A stretch of DNA of 64,000 bases, taken from an uncultured Eubacteriales bacterium. GTDB lineage: Bacteria; Bacillota; Clostridia; Oscillospirales; Acutalibacteraceae. The position numbers and the translations under genes are program-made. The notes under the pieces were generated by a model. It was given only the letters and a program-made list of their open reading frames with translations, was not told the origin of the DNA and did no database searches. Location of the stretch: positions 62,001 to 126,000 of the forward strand of contig CAKSPZ010000002.1 of NCBI GenBank assembly GCA_934486635.1, read 5' to 3'. Shown piece by piece: positions 1-8,111 of this stretch (its first letter is position 1; each line of letters opens with the position of its first letter).

Positions 1-2100
1 AAAAGATTCATAGTTTTGTTCCGCAGCTAATCTTATAACGGAATTTTCCGGAGTAAAAGTTTGTATTATAGCACTTCCCATATCCTTCGATCTTCCAGAA
101 CGTCCTACAACTTGTGTTATTAACGAAAAAGTTCTTTCATAACTTCTAAAATCTTCGTTGTAAAGAGACTGATCTGCTAATAATACCCCAACTAAAGTAA
201 CATTTGGAAAATTCAGTCCTTTAGCTACCATTTGTGTCCCTAACATTATATCATACTTGCCATCTTCAAATGCTTTTAATTTTTCTTCATAAGAAAACTT
301 CGACATCATTGTATCTGTATCCATACGCAAAACCTTAGCATCTGGGTACAATATTTTTAAGTCTTCTTCTACTTTTTGCGTTCCTAGTCCTATATATTTT
401 AGTTGATGTTCTTTACAAGACGGGCACTCATCAGTAATATCCATAGAAAAGCCACAATAATGACACATAAGTTTTTTATTTGTAAAATGATATGTTAAAG
501 ATATACTACAATTAGGACAAGTTACGACCTCAGAACAAGATTTGCACCTAACTAATGTATTGTAACCTCTTCTATTAAGTAATAAAATTGATTGTTTTCC
601 TTTTTCCAAATTTTTTAATAATTTTTCTTTAAGTTCACAACTAAATACACTAAGATTGCCATTTTCTATTTCTTGATTCATATCAACAATGGTAACCTTA
701 GGCAACTTTGCTCCACTATATCTATTTTTTAAAAAATTAATATTATATTTATTATTTTGTGCTAAAAAGAAACTTTCAACAGAAGGTGTAGCTGAAGCTA
801 ATAATAATAAACTTTTATTGTAATAACATCTAAATTTTGCAATATCTCTAGCATGAAATCTCGGTGTAGAATCGGATTTATAGCTATACTCTTGTTCTTC
901 ATCCATAACTATAAGACCTAAGTTTTTAAATGGAGCAAAAACTGCTGAACGCGTCCCTATTACTACTTTTACTAAACCATCTTTTACTTTTTTATATTCA
1001 TCTAATCGTTCTCCCTGTGATAATCCACTATGAAAAACTGCTACTTTATTTTTAAACCTGCATTTAAAAATATTTACCATTTGCGGAGTTAATGCTATCT
1101 CCGGAACCATAACTATAACATCTTTGCCATCATTTATAACATCTTCTATTAATTTCATAAAAACAGATGTTTTTCCACTGCCGGTTATTCCATATAACAA
1201 AGATACCTTATATTCACCGGATTTATATTGATTATATAGAGAATGATAAGCATTATTTTGTTCTTCTGTTAAAACAATATTATCAGTATTTTTTACAAAA
1301 TTTATACTTTTATATGGGTCTCTATATACTTTAGATTCAAAGTAAATTGCTATTCCTTTTTTCACAAGATTATCAACTACTGTCAATCCGGTTCCAGTTA
1401 AATAGGTTAATTCCTTTAAAGTCAATCCATTAGAATTTTCCTTTAAAACGTTATAAACTAACTCTTGTTTTTGAGTCATTTTTATGGTTTGATTTGAATC
1501 TATATCAGAAAGTTTAACCATTTTTATTTTTAAATCATTAGTTTTCCTTTTTTGTATTTCTTCTTTTTCAACCACTCCTCTTTTTTCCATATCTTTTAAT
1601 AAATCATCTGCAGAAAAGCCAAATTTACTTAATATAATTTCCTTTGATATACTTTTATTTTTGTTTTTTAAATATAAAATCAATTCTTGCTCCATTAAAC
1701 TATCTTTTAAAAGTTGTTTATCTTCTAAATTGTCAGCAAGTTTATATTTTTCAAATAACTTAAAATTTAGTCCCGATGGAATCATTAATTTTGCTGCGTC
1801 AAAAAACGTACAAAAATATTTCTGTTTCATAAATTTTGCAAGATTTATCATTTCTTCACTTAAAAGCGGTGCTTTATCAAGCACCGCAAAAATTGTTTTT
1901 ATTTTTTCATAATTGAATGTAGAAGCTGTTTGTAAAACAATTCCTTGGCGTTTTTTATTTCCTATCCCAAATGGAACTAATACACGACATCCCGGCTTTA
2001 TATCAGCTATAAGTTCGTCTGGTATAACATAATCATATAATTTATCTAGGTGATATACTATATGTTCAACTGCAACTCTTGCAATAAATTTTTCAGACAT
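1..2100 (-). CDS. priA: Primosomal protein N' (replication restart helicase PriA), partial at window edge
   Basis: This is the 3'-5' DNA helicase that reloads the replisome at stalled forks. About 700 residues are visible from the start codon at 2100; the C-terminus (probably around 100 residues) lies beyond base 1. The N-terminus begins MSEKFIARVAVEH, typical of the PriA 3'-DNA-binding domain. A Walker A motif GITGSGKTS lies near residue 305 and a DEEQ helicase box near residue 400. Four CxxC pairs between about residues 515 and 560 (CKSC, CPNC, CHYC, CPSC) form the zinc-binding insertion unique to PriA. It is the last visible gene of the yicC-remA-gmk-rpoZ-priA operon; the coaBC gene often found between rpoZ and priA is absent here. 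Confidence 0.96.
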   Translation of the reverse strand, partial: MSEKFIARVAVEHIVYHLDKLYDYVIPDELIADIKPGCRVLVPFGIGNKKRQGIVLQTASTFNYEKIKTIFAVLDKAPLLSEEMINLAKFMKQKYFCTFFDAAKLMIPSGLNFKLFEKYKLADNLEDKQLLKDSLMEQELILYLKNKNKSISKEIILSKFGFSADDLLKDMEKRGVVEKEEIQKRKTNDLKIKMVKLSDIDSNQTIKMTQKQELVYNVLKENSNGLTLKELTYLTGTGLTVVDNLVKKGIAIYFESKVYRDPYKSINFVKNTDNIVLTEEQNNAYHSLYNQYKSGEYKVSLLYGITGSGKTSVFMKLIEDVINDGKDVIVMVPEIALTPQMVNIFKCRFKNKVAVFHSGLSQGERLDEYKKVKDGLVKVVIGTRSAVFAPFKNLGLIVMDEEQEYSYKSDSTPRFHARDIAKFRCYYNKSLLLLASATPSVESFFLAQNNKYNINFLKNRYSGAKLPKVTIVDMNQEIENGNLSVFSCELKEKLLKNLEKGKQSILLLNRRGYNTLVRCKSCSEVVTCPNCSISLTYHFTNKKLMCHYCGFSMDITDECPSCKEHQLKYIGLGTQKVEEDLKILYPDAKVLRMDTDTMMSKFSYEEKLKAFEDGKYDIMLGTQMVAKGLNFPNVTLVGVLLADQSLYNEDFRSYERTFSLITQVVGRSGRSKDMGSAIIQTFTPENSVIRLAAEQNYESF

Positions 2101-2124
2101 ATTTTTCTCCAAATATTATAATTT

Positions 2125-2328
2125 TTAATCTTTTACATCTGGTTCATATATTTCATATTTATGATCTTTAAAATCTTTTATAGCAAGATTAACTGGTTTC
2201 TCAATTAATATTTTTTCTTCTTGTTCTGCTTCACTAGCTATTTCTCGTGCCCTTTTAGCTACGCCCATAACTAATGAATATTTACTTTTCTTTCCTGATA
2301 ACATTTCTTTTATTGATAATTTTTGCAT
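2125..2328 (-). CDS. rpoZ: DNA-directed RNA polymerase omega subunit
   Basis: The 67-residue protein matches the short Firmicutes omega subunit, which clamps the beta' subunit during RNA polymerase assembly. The segment SKYSLVMGVAKRAREI is the conserved omega core helix, followed by an acidic tail. Its start codon overlaps the gmk stop codon (TAATG), so it is translationally coupled to guanylate kinase. Gene order gmk-rpoZ-priA is standard in Firmicutes and confirms the call despite the small size. Confidence 0.95.
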   Translation of the reverse strand: MQKLSIKEMLSGKKSKYSLVMGVAKRAREIASEAEQEEKILIEKPVNLAIKDFKDHKYEIYEPDVKD

Positions 2329-2933
2329 TATAACAACACCTCATTTATAATATTTTTCATTTTACTTGATTTTAATTTTTCTGCATTTATTATACTAGTA
2401 ATGTCCTCTATGCTTTTTTCAATACTATTGTTTACTATTATGTAATCATATTCCGGTGAATATTTTATTTCTTCTCTCGCCCGCAATAACCTCTTTTTTA
2501 AACTTTCTTCTGTTTCTGTAGCTCTTTTTATTAACCGGTCAGTTAACACTTCCATAGACGGTGGTAAAATAAAAATACTAATTGAATCATTACATTTTTC
2601 TCTTATCTGCTTAGCCCCATCAACTTCTATTTTTAAAATTACATCTTTACCTTCTTCTCTTAATGTATTTACTGATTTTTTTAATGTCCCATAATAGTTG
2701 TCGCAATATTTTGTATATTCTAAAATTTCCCCATTTAATATCATATCTTTAAATTTCTTTTCAGAAACAAAAATATAATCTTTTCCATCTATTTCATTTT
2801 CTCTCACTGAGCGTGTCGTGGCTGAAATAGACTTTGTTATATTATCATTTGATTTAAATAATTTTTCAAGAATAGTATCTTTTCCTGAACCTGATGGCCC
2901 AGATAAAACAATTAGCAATCCTTTATTATTCAT
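2328..2933 (-). CDS. gmk: Guanylate kinase
   Basis: It phosphorylates GMP to GDP with ATP in purine nucleotide synthesis in the cytoplasm. The 201-residue length is normal. The P-loop GPSGSGKDT is at about residues 11-19, and the GMP-binding region includes SATTRSVRENEIDGKDY and a YGT motif near residue 82. The start ATG overlaps the end of remA by 8 bases and the stop overlaps the rpoZ start, so the three genes are a tight translational unit. Confidence 0.97.
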   Translation of the reverse strand: MNNKGLLIVLSGPSGSGKDTILEKLFKSNDNITKSISATTRSVRENEIDGKDYIFVSEKKFKDMILNGEILEYTKYCDNYYGTLKKSVNTLREEGKDVILKIEVDGAKQIREKCNDSISIFILPPSMEVLTDRLIKRATETEESLKKRLLRAREEIKYSPEYDYIIVNNSIEKSIEDITSIINAEKLKSSKMKNIINEVLL

Positions 2934-3201
2934 CTAAGTCTGTTTCCTCCTCTTCTTCAGCTACATATTCACCCTTTAATCTGTTTGCTATAGTCTCTGG
3001 TTGTATTGCCGATAATATAATGTGTTCACTATCTGTAACAATTACTGACCTTGTCCTTCTTCCACAAGTAGCATCTATTAGTTCATTTCTGTCTCTTGCA
3101 TCTGTAATTAACCTTTTTATAGGAGCTGATTCAGGACTTACTATAGTAACTACCCTTGATGAAGATACCATATTTCCAAAACCTATATTTATAAATTGCA
3201 T
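2926..3201 (-). CDS. remA: RemA/DUF370 family DNA-binding regulator
   Basis: RemA in Bacillus subtilis is a small ring-forming DNA-binding protein that activates extracellular matrix and osmoprotection genes. The first residues MQFINIGFGNMVSSSRVV and the later DATCGRRTRSVIV segment are the family signature. The ATG at 3201 is chosen over an upstream in-frame ATG because it has an SD (AAGGGGA) at correct spacing and gives the usual length, 91 residues here. The C-terminus is unusually acidic (EEEEETDLDE). It overlaps gmk by 8 bases. The branched hairpin element at 3247-3372 lies directly upstream, between yicC and this gene. Confidence 0.93.
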   Translation of the reverse strand: MQFINIGFGNMVSSSRVVTIVSPESAPIKRLITDARDRNELIDATCGRRTRSVIVTDSEHIILSAIQPETIANRLKGEYVAEEEEETDLDE

Positions 3202-3246
3202 ATAATTTTCCCCTTTAATTGTTACTTTTAAAAGTTTTGTATGCCC

Positions 3247-3372
3247 TTGCACGCGGCGGCCCGTGACATGTATTTAAAAAGTACATGTCACAGTGTGCCC
3301 TTCTTAAATGGCACACTGCCAAATGAGCTGCCATGTGCAACATGGCAACTCATCGCGGGCCGCCGCGTGCAA
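3247..3372. repeat. Branched inverted-repeat element A (outer stem plus three hairpins)
   Basis: The 17-base outer arms 3247-3263 and 3356-3372 (TTGCACGCGGCGGCCCG and its exact reverse complement) enclose three hairpins. Arm 1 is 3264-3290 (TGACATGTA/TACATGTCA), arm 2 is 3291-3318 (CAGTGTGCC/GGCACACTG) and arm 3 is 3323-3353 (ATGAG-TGCCATG paired with CATGGCA-CTCAT). A few unpaired bases flank arm 3. The outer stem is very GC-rich in AT-rich surroundings. The element sits inside the yicC-remA operon and has no following T-run, so it is not a plain terminator. Same architecture as elements B, C and D. Confidence 0.85.
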
Positions 3373-3386
3373 AGCAATAAAAAATC

Positions 3387-4277
3387 TTATTCTATATTTT
3401 GTACTTGTTCGCGTATTTTTTCAAGCTGTGCCTTTACTTCAATTATCATATTAGATACATCAATATCATGAACCTTTGAACCTATTGTATTTATTTCTCT
3501 ATTTAACTCCTGAACCAAAAAATCCATTTTTCTACCGACCTCATTATTACTTTCTAATAACAATTTAAATTGACTTATATGGCTTTTAATCCTAACAGTT
3601 TCCTCATCTATTGCAATTTTATCTGCAAATATAGCTATTTCTGTTAGTATTCTATTTTCATCCACACAAAATTTTTCTTCATTAACAAAATCATTTATAT
3701 TTTTAATTAATTTCTTTTTATATTCCTCTATAATTTTAGGCATTTCATTTTCTATATTTTCAACAATAGAAAATATTAAATCTAATCTTGAACTTATATC
3801 AAGTTTTAATTTTTGTCCTTCTTGTTCTCGCATCATAATAAGCTTATCAATAGTCACACTTAAAACATCAGATATTTTTTCTATAATTAAATCTTCATCT
3901 TGATGTTTTTTAGTTATCGTCAAAACTTCAGGATACTTTGACAACAAAGAAACCGAAATATCATCTATTAATCCATACTTTTCTTTTAAATCATTTAATG
4001 CCTTTAAATACATCTGTGCAATATCATGGTTAATGCTTATTTCCTCGCAACTAGTTACACCTTCTATATTTAAAAAAACATCAAATTTTCCTCTATGCAC
4101 TCTTTTTTTTATAATACTTTTAATATTATCTTCTAAAAAAGAATACCCTTTTGGTGTTTTTACAGATAGTTCTAAATACCGGCTATTTACAGATTTTATT
4201 TCTATAGATATATTTCCTATTACATCTAAAACTTGGCTAATTCCATAACCTGTCATACTTTTTATCAAAACTATCAT
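3387..4277 (-). CDS. yicC: YicC family endoribonuclease-like protein
   Basis: YicC proteins (YloC in Bacillus) are conserved RNA-processing or RNA-decay factors; some members have been shown to cleave RNA. The N-terminal KSMTGYG signature and the C-terminal EVKAQLEKIREQVQNIE segment are diagnostic, and the length of about 295 residues is typical. The boundary runs to the ATG at 4277, but that codon has a poor SD. A TTG at 4268 would give MIKSMTGYG, the usual family N-terminus, with a GGGATGA SD, and may be the real start. First gene of the operon leading to priA. Confidence 0.93.
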   Translation of the reverse strand: MIVLIKSMTGYGISQVLDVIGNISIEIKSVNSRYLELSVKTPKGYSFLEDNIKSIIKKRVHRGKFDVFLNIEGVTSCEEISINHDIAQMYLKALNDLKEKYGLIDDISVSLLSKYPEVLTITKKHQDEDLIIEKISDVLSVTIDKLIMMREQEGQKLKLDISSRLDLIFSIVENIENEMPKIIEEYKKKLIKNINDFVNEEKFCVDENRILTEIAIFADKIAIDEETVRIKSHISQFKLLLESNNEVGRKMDFLVQELNREINTIGSKVHDIDVSNMIIEVKAQLEKIREQVQNIE

Positions 4278-4319
4278 CCCAACTTAAAAACAAACTTTTT
4301 ATAAATATATTTTCTTTAT

Positions 4320-4349
4320 ATTGTACCAGTTTTTCATCCTCTCTGTCAA
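4320..4349 (-). promoter_or_regulatory. SigA-type promoter for the yicC operon
   Basis: On the minus strand TTGACA (4344-4349) and TACAAT (4320-4325) are separated by 18 bases, about 45 bases upstream of the yicC start. It would drive yicC-remA-gmk-rpoZ-priA. Confidence 0.7.
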
Positions 4350-4370
4350 CTATACATTGTTTATAACCTT

Positions 4371-4403
4371 ACAAAAAAGTCCCCCTACAAAAAAGGGGGA
4401 CTT
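4371..4403 (-). terminator. Intrinsic terminator after nrdR
   Basis: The stem AAGTCCCCC (4377-4385) pairs with GGGGGACTT (4395-4403). Read on the minus strand it is followed by a run of six T. It ends the DUF2508-bofA-nrdR unit. Confidence 0.85.
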
Positions 4404-4411
4404 AACAAATC

Positions 4412-4870
4412 TTATTGATTATCAACTAATAATCTTCTTAATTCGTCCATAAAATTATCTACATCATCAAACTCGCGATAAACTGAAGCAAATCTTACAT
4501 ATGCTACCTTATCAATATCTTTTAATGCTTCCATAACATATTCACCTATGTCGCTAGAAGCAATTTCTTTTACCATAGAATTTTGAATTTTTAACTCTAT
4601 TTCATCTACGCATTTTTCTACTGCTTTTAAAGATATTGGTCTTTTTTCACATGCTTTTAATATTCCATTAATTAATTTAACTCGATCAAACACTTCTCTT
4701 GATTTATCTTTTTTTATTACAATTATAGGTAAATTCTCAATCATTTCATATGTAGTAAATCTATATGTACATTTAAGACATTCTCTTCGTCTTCTTATTT
4801 TTTCGCCATCTTCTGTTGGCCTTGAATCTATTACCTTACTTTCTCCAAAGCCGCAACACGGACACTTCAA
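4412..4870 (-). CDS. nrdR: Transcriptional repressor NrdR
   Basis: NrdR senses ATP and dATP and represses ribonucleotide reductase genes. The 152-residue length is typical. An N-terminal zinc ribbon is formed by CPCC (residues 3-6) and CLKC (around 31-34), followed by an ATP-cone domain at about residues 49-139 containing the KKDKSREVFDRVKL segment. The start is TTG at 4870, preceded by GGAGAGA, and gives the invariant MKCPCC N-terminus. It lies 16 bases after bofA on the same strand and is followed by a strong terminator. No NrdR box was searched for here because no nrd genes are in the window. Confidence 0.96.
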   Translation of the reverse strand: MKCPCCGFGESKVIDSRPTEDGEKIRRRRECLKCTYRFTTYEMIENLPIIVIKKDKSREVFDRVKLINGILKACEKRPISLKAVEKCVDEIELKIQNSMVKEIASSDIGEYVMEALKDIDKVAYVRFASVYREFDDVDNFMDELRRLLVDNQ

Positions 4871-4886
4871 TCTGTATCTCTCCTTT

Positions 4887-5147
4887 TTATAAAAATATAT
4901 TAAATAGTAACATTGCTGTCACTCCAGGTATTCCCACCACTGCAGCTACACACAAAGATAATAAACTAACCGGCAACATTACTCCGGTGAATAATCCTGC
5001 AATATTCACCGCAATTAACGTACATATTCCTTTTATCATTGATGTTAGCATTTTTTTTAAAGGGTGCTTTTCCTTTACTATCAATTGTATTGAAAATAAA
5101 AGTAAAAATATAATAAATACTATAACTAAATTAATCCATAAAGGCAT
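4887..5147 (-). CDS. bofA: BofA family (pro-sigma-K processing inhibitor-like) membrane protein
   Basis: BofA holds the SpoIVFB intramembrane protease inactive in the forespore membrane during sporulation. The 86-residue protein is almost entirely hydrophobic, with predicted membrane helices at about residues 5-22, 35-55 and 58-85. The C-terminal GIPGVTAMLLFNIFL is the family hallmark. It lies between a DUF2508 gene and nrdR; the DUF2508-bofA pairing mirrors yaaL-bofA in Bacillus subtilis. Many clostridial BofA homologues are untested, so the precise target is inferred. Confidence 0.87.
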   Translation of the reverse strand: MPLWINLVIVFIIFLLLFSIQLIVKEKHPLKKMLTSMIKGICTLIAVNIAGLFTGVMLPVSLLSLCVAAVVGIPGVTAMLLFNIFL

Positions 5148-5173
5148 ATCTTTATAGTCTTCCTTTCTTACCT

Positions 5174-5425
5174 TTATCGTTGCATTATATTTATATTATT
5201 CGCCTTAGCTTTTTTTAAAAGGTATCTGTATCTTGCTCTTAATGATTCTCTTTGGTAAATGCTAGCTTCAATTAAATCCTCATCTTCCTCCATTTGAAAC
5301 CACATTTCGGTATAATTCATTTGCGCATATACCTCCTTGAATTCCCTAAATAGCCTTTCTCTTTTAGCATTTAACGCTGCTTCTTGATTATCTTTCATTC
5401 CAAAAATATCCTTTAATCCATTCAT
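5174..5425 (-). CDS. DUF2508 (YaaL-like) protein of unknown function
   Basis: This is an 83-residue, highly charged, probably helical cytoplasmic protein. The alternating acidic and basic heptads (RLFREFKEVYAQMNY, ESLRARYRYLLKKAKANN) match the YaaL/DUF2508 family usually found directly upstream of bofA. The ATG at 5425 has a GGGAGAG SD. No biochemical role is known for the family. Just upstream, at 5444-5464, is a short tandem repeat of an 8-base CATCAAGA-like unit. Confidence 0.82.
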   Translation of the reverse strand: MNGLKDIFGMKDNQEAALNAKRERLFREFKEVYAQMNYTEMWFQMEEDEDLIEASIYQRESLRARYRYLLKKAKANNINIMQR

Positions 5426-5559
5426 ATTAAACTCTCCCTTTCATCAAGACATCAAGACATCATAACTTCAAACTAAAGATTTATCTATCTATATGATATA
5501 TCATGACCTTTTATTCTAGTGGTTATTCAGTTTTTTCCAAAAATTACATTTAATTCCTT

Positions 5560-7653
5560 TTAAACAGTTGCAAAATCTATTTTTCCTGTTGATATATCTG
5601 CTGCTATAACTTTTATTTCTATAGCATCTCCTATAGAAAAAGTTTTTCCTGAATTTTTATTTACAATTTTCATTAATCCTTCGCATTCAAAACCAAAACC
5701 AGGAAAATATTCTATTCCTATAAATCCTTCTATACTATTTTCTAATTCCACAAAAACGCCTGTTTTTACAACGCCACTTATCTTTCCATTAAACAACTCT
5801 CCTAAATGAGCTTGCATATATTCTGCCATGTAACATTTCTCTGTGTCACGTTCTGCCTTCATAGCTCTTACTTCACAATCAGAACTATTAAGCGAAGCCT
5901 CTTTTACAAAATTTTTATATTTTTCTTCTATCTTATCAATAGGTACCGAATTTACTAAATCTGTTAAGATTCTGTGTATAGCTGTATCCGGATACCTTCT
6001 AATCGGAGATGTAAAATGACAATAATCTTTTAAAGATAACCCAAAATGCCCAAGTGGTTCTTCAAAATATCTGGCCTTAGACATTGACCTTAATATCTGA
6101 TTGGATACTATACTACTTAAATTTGAACCTTGTATTTTATTTAATATATTAGCTATATCTCTCGATTTTAAACCCTGACGTATTTTATTTGATTTTATTC
6201 CCAAAGAAGTAAGCGTATTAGCTAAGATATTTACCTTTTCCGGGGATGGCTCTTCATGTACTCTATAAATAAAAGGAATATGTGCACTTCTTGCATACAT
6301 AGCCGCAGCCTGATTCGCCATAATCATAAATTGCTCTATCATCTCTTGTGCAAATCCTCTCTGTTTCCTTTGCACATCAATGCATACTCCATTATCATCA
6401 AGAGTAAATTGTGATTCCACACTCTCTAATTCCATATTACCACGTTTCCGTGAATTTTCTTGTAGAATCTTCGTTAACTTTTCTGCTTCTAATAACGACT
6501 CTAAAATCAGTGAATACTTTTCCTTAATTTTTTTTGATGCATTTCCCGATAATATGTCATTAACTTCAGAATAAACGCCCCTAACTTTAGATTTGATAAT
6601 ACTTTTTTTGAAATCAAATGTTTGCAAATTGCCTTTCTCATCCAGGTATAGAATTGCTGAAAATGTTAATCTATCTTCTCCTGCATTTAATGAGCATATT
6701 CCATTTGAAAGCTCCTTTGGCAACATAGGTATTACCCTGTCTGCAAAATAAACCGATGTTCCTCTTTCACGTGCCTCATTATCAAGATTTGTATCCGGTC
6801 TAACATAATAAGATACATCAGCTATATGAACCCCTAACTTCCATCCGTTTGGCATTTTTTGAATTGAAATAGCATCATCTAAGTCTTTTGCGTCTTCACC
6901 ATCTATTGTAAATATTAATTCTTTTCTTAAATCAAGTCTTGTTTCTACTTCAGATTCATTAATTCCTAATTTCGACAACTTTTTAGCCTCTTTTAATGTA
7001 GCATCATCAAATACTGTAGGAATTCCCGCTGTATCGATTATCGCATCAGCACATACTTTAGCTACTTGAGCTTTTCCATATACTTTCAATACCTTAGCAA
7101 AAATTCTTTTACTACCCTTTTCTACAAATAACCTCACTAAAACCTTATCGTCATTTTTAACCCCTTTAGTTTTGTTTTTCTTTATTGGAATTCTATATTT
7201 ATATCCACTATCTGCTATAAATTCTGTTCCTTTTCTTACTTTTATAACTTTACCAGATACTTCTCTATCGCCTTTTGTTACTATTCTTTCAACTGTAGCA
7301 CTCTTGCCCTTTTTAGAATCTTTTATTCTATTTAGCATAACAACATCATTAAGCATACATTGTTTGCTTTTTTCTATTGGAATGTAAATATCTTCGCCAC
7401 CAGAAAGTGGTCTTACAAATACAAAATTTAAAGTATGAGAAACTACTTTTGCTGGAATAAATCCACAAGCTGCAGGTGAAATCAGTTTATCTTTTTTAGT
7501 CAAAATTATCTTTGCTTCATTTATAAGTTCATCTAACGCTTTATTAAAATCTCTCATATCATTTATATTTAATTCTTTACATATTTCCTTAACAGGAACT
7601 GCACAAACCTTAGACTCAACTAAACTCAATAACTCATATTTTATATTGTTCAT
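5560..7653 (-). CDS. rnr: Ribonuclease R
   Basis: A processive 3'-5' exoribonuclease that degrades structured RNA and works with SmpB and tmRNA in quality control. The 697-residue protein has N-terminal winged-helix and cold-shock regions, a central RNB catalytic domain with the metal-binding motif DGEDAKDLDDA at about residues 249-259, GVHIADVSYYV shortly after it, and a C-terminal S1 domain (KISGVVKTGVFVELENSIEG). The ATG at 7653 follows GGAGGTGATATTT; a TTG five codons upstream overlaps that SD and is rejected. It lies downstream of secG, as in many Firmicutes, but smpB is at 54601 rather than next to it. Confidence 0.97.
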   Translation of the reverse strand: MNNIKYELLSLVESKVCAVPVKEICKELNINDMRDFNKALDELINEAKIILTKKDKLISPAACGFIPAKVVSHTLNFVFVRPLSGGEDIYIPIEKSKQCMLNDVVMLNRIKDSKKGKSATVERIVTKGDREVSGKVIKVRKGTEFIADSGYKYRIPIKKNKTKGVKNDDKVLVRLFVEKGSKRIFAKVLKVYGKAQVAKVCADAIIDTAGIPTVFDDATLKEAKKLSKLGINESEVETRLDLRKELIFTIDGEDAKDLDDAISIQKMPNGWKLGVHIADVSYYVRPDTNLDNEARERGTSVYFADRVIPMLPKELSNGICSLNAGEDRLTFSAILYLDEKGNLQTFDFKKSIIKSKVRGVYSEVNDILSGNASKKIKEKYSLILESLLEAEKLTKILQENSRKRGNMELESVESQFTLDDNGVCIDVQRKQRGFAQEMIEQFMIMANQAAAMYARSAHIPFIYRVHEEPSPEKVNILANTLTSLGIKSNKIRQGLKSRDIANILNKIQGSNLSSIVSNQILRSMSKARYFEEPLGHFGLSLKDYCHFTSPIRRYPDTAIHRILTDLVNSVPIDKIEEKYKNFVKEASLNSSDCEVRAMKAERDTEKCYMAEYMQAHLGELFNGKISGVVKTGVFVELENSIEGFIGIEYFPGFGFECEGLMKIVNKNSGKTFSIGDAIEIKVIAADISTGKIDFATV

Positions 7654-7686
7654 AAATATCACCTCCAAAAAATATTTATTACAAAA

Positions 7687-7757
7687 TTACCCTCATCACA
7701 TTAAAGTGTGATGAGGGTAAGCCCATAAAGGGTATCTCCCCATTTTTTTGGGTGAGT
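7687..7757 (-). promoter_or_regulatory. Hairpins between secG and rnr (terminator or attenuator)
   Basis: A perfect 14-bp stem (7687-7700 with 7707-7720) ends, on the minus strand, in a short TTTTG tract about 30 bases before the rnr ATG. A second imperfect hairpin lies at 7735-7757 (CTC-CCCA/TGGG-GAG with an A-rich loop on the minus strand). The pair is probably a secG terminator with partial read-through into rnr. I could not match it to a known riboswitch class. Confidence 0.5.
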
Positions 7758-7787
7758 CCTCTTTTTTTGGTTTAAGTAGAGAAAAAA

Positions 7788-8033
7788 TTACATAAAAAAT
7801 ATTACCGCATTAATTGCTATAACTAAAATAAAAAAACCTACTGCAATAAATTTTGTCCAACGTTCTAAAAAAGCATCTAAAGAACGGGATCTGTTTTTTG
7901 TATAAAAAGTTTCCGAATTCCCCGTTACCGCTCCAGGATTTTGTTGATGACCTTCTTGAAGCAGTACTACGAGTACAATTGCAAGTGAAAATACCAGCAA
8001 TGCTATCCCCAATGTTAATTGAATTGCAGTCAT
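7788..8033 (-). CDS. secG: Protein translocase subunit SecG
   Basis: SecG is the small accessory membrane subunit of the SecYEG export channel. The 81-residue protein has two membrane helices (about residues 4-26 and 60-80) joined by the conserved cytoplasmic loop VVLLQEGHQQNPGAVTG. The ATG at 8033 has a strong GGAGGTG SD. It is followed by hairpins and then rnr, the order seen in many low-GC Gram-positives. Confidence 0.95.
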   Translation of the reverse strand: MTAIQLTLGIALLVFSLAIVLVVLLQEGHQQNPGAVTGNSETFYTKNRSRSLDAFLERWTKFIAVGFFILVIAINAVIFFM

Positions 8034-8111
8034 TAAAAAACACCTCCAAAATTATCCGTTAAAAGTCTTTTTTTATAATAACATAATAAGCAAAATTTTG
8101 CAATATAAAAA

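Noticed and set aside
3241..3471. Plus-strand ORF of 76 residues across element A
   Set aside because: It runs through the inverted repeats and into yicC antisense, with no SD or family match.
5444..5464. Short tandem CATCAAGA repeat considered as a possible array or CRISPR-like repeat
   Set aside because: Only two to three partial units without spacers; too short for any array.
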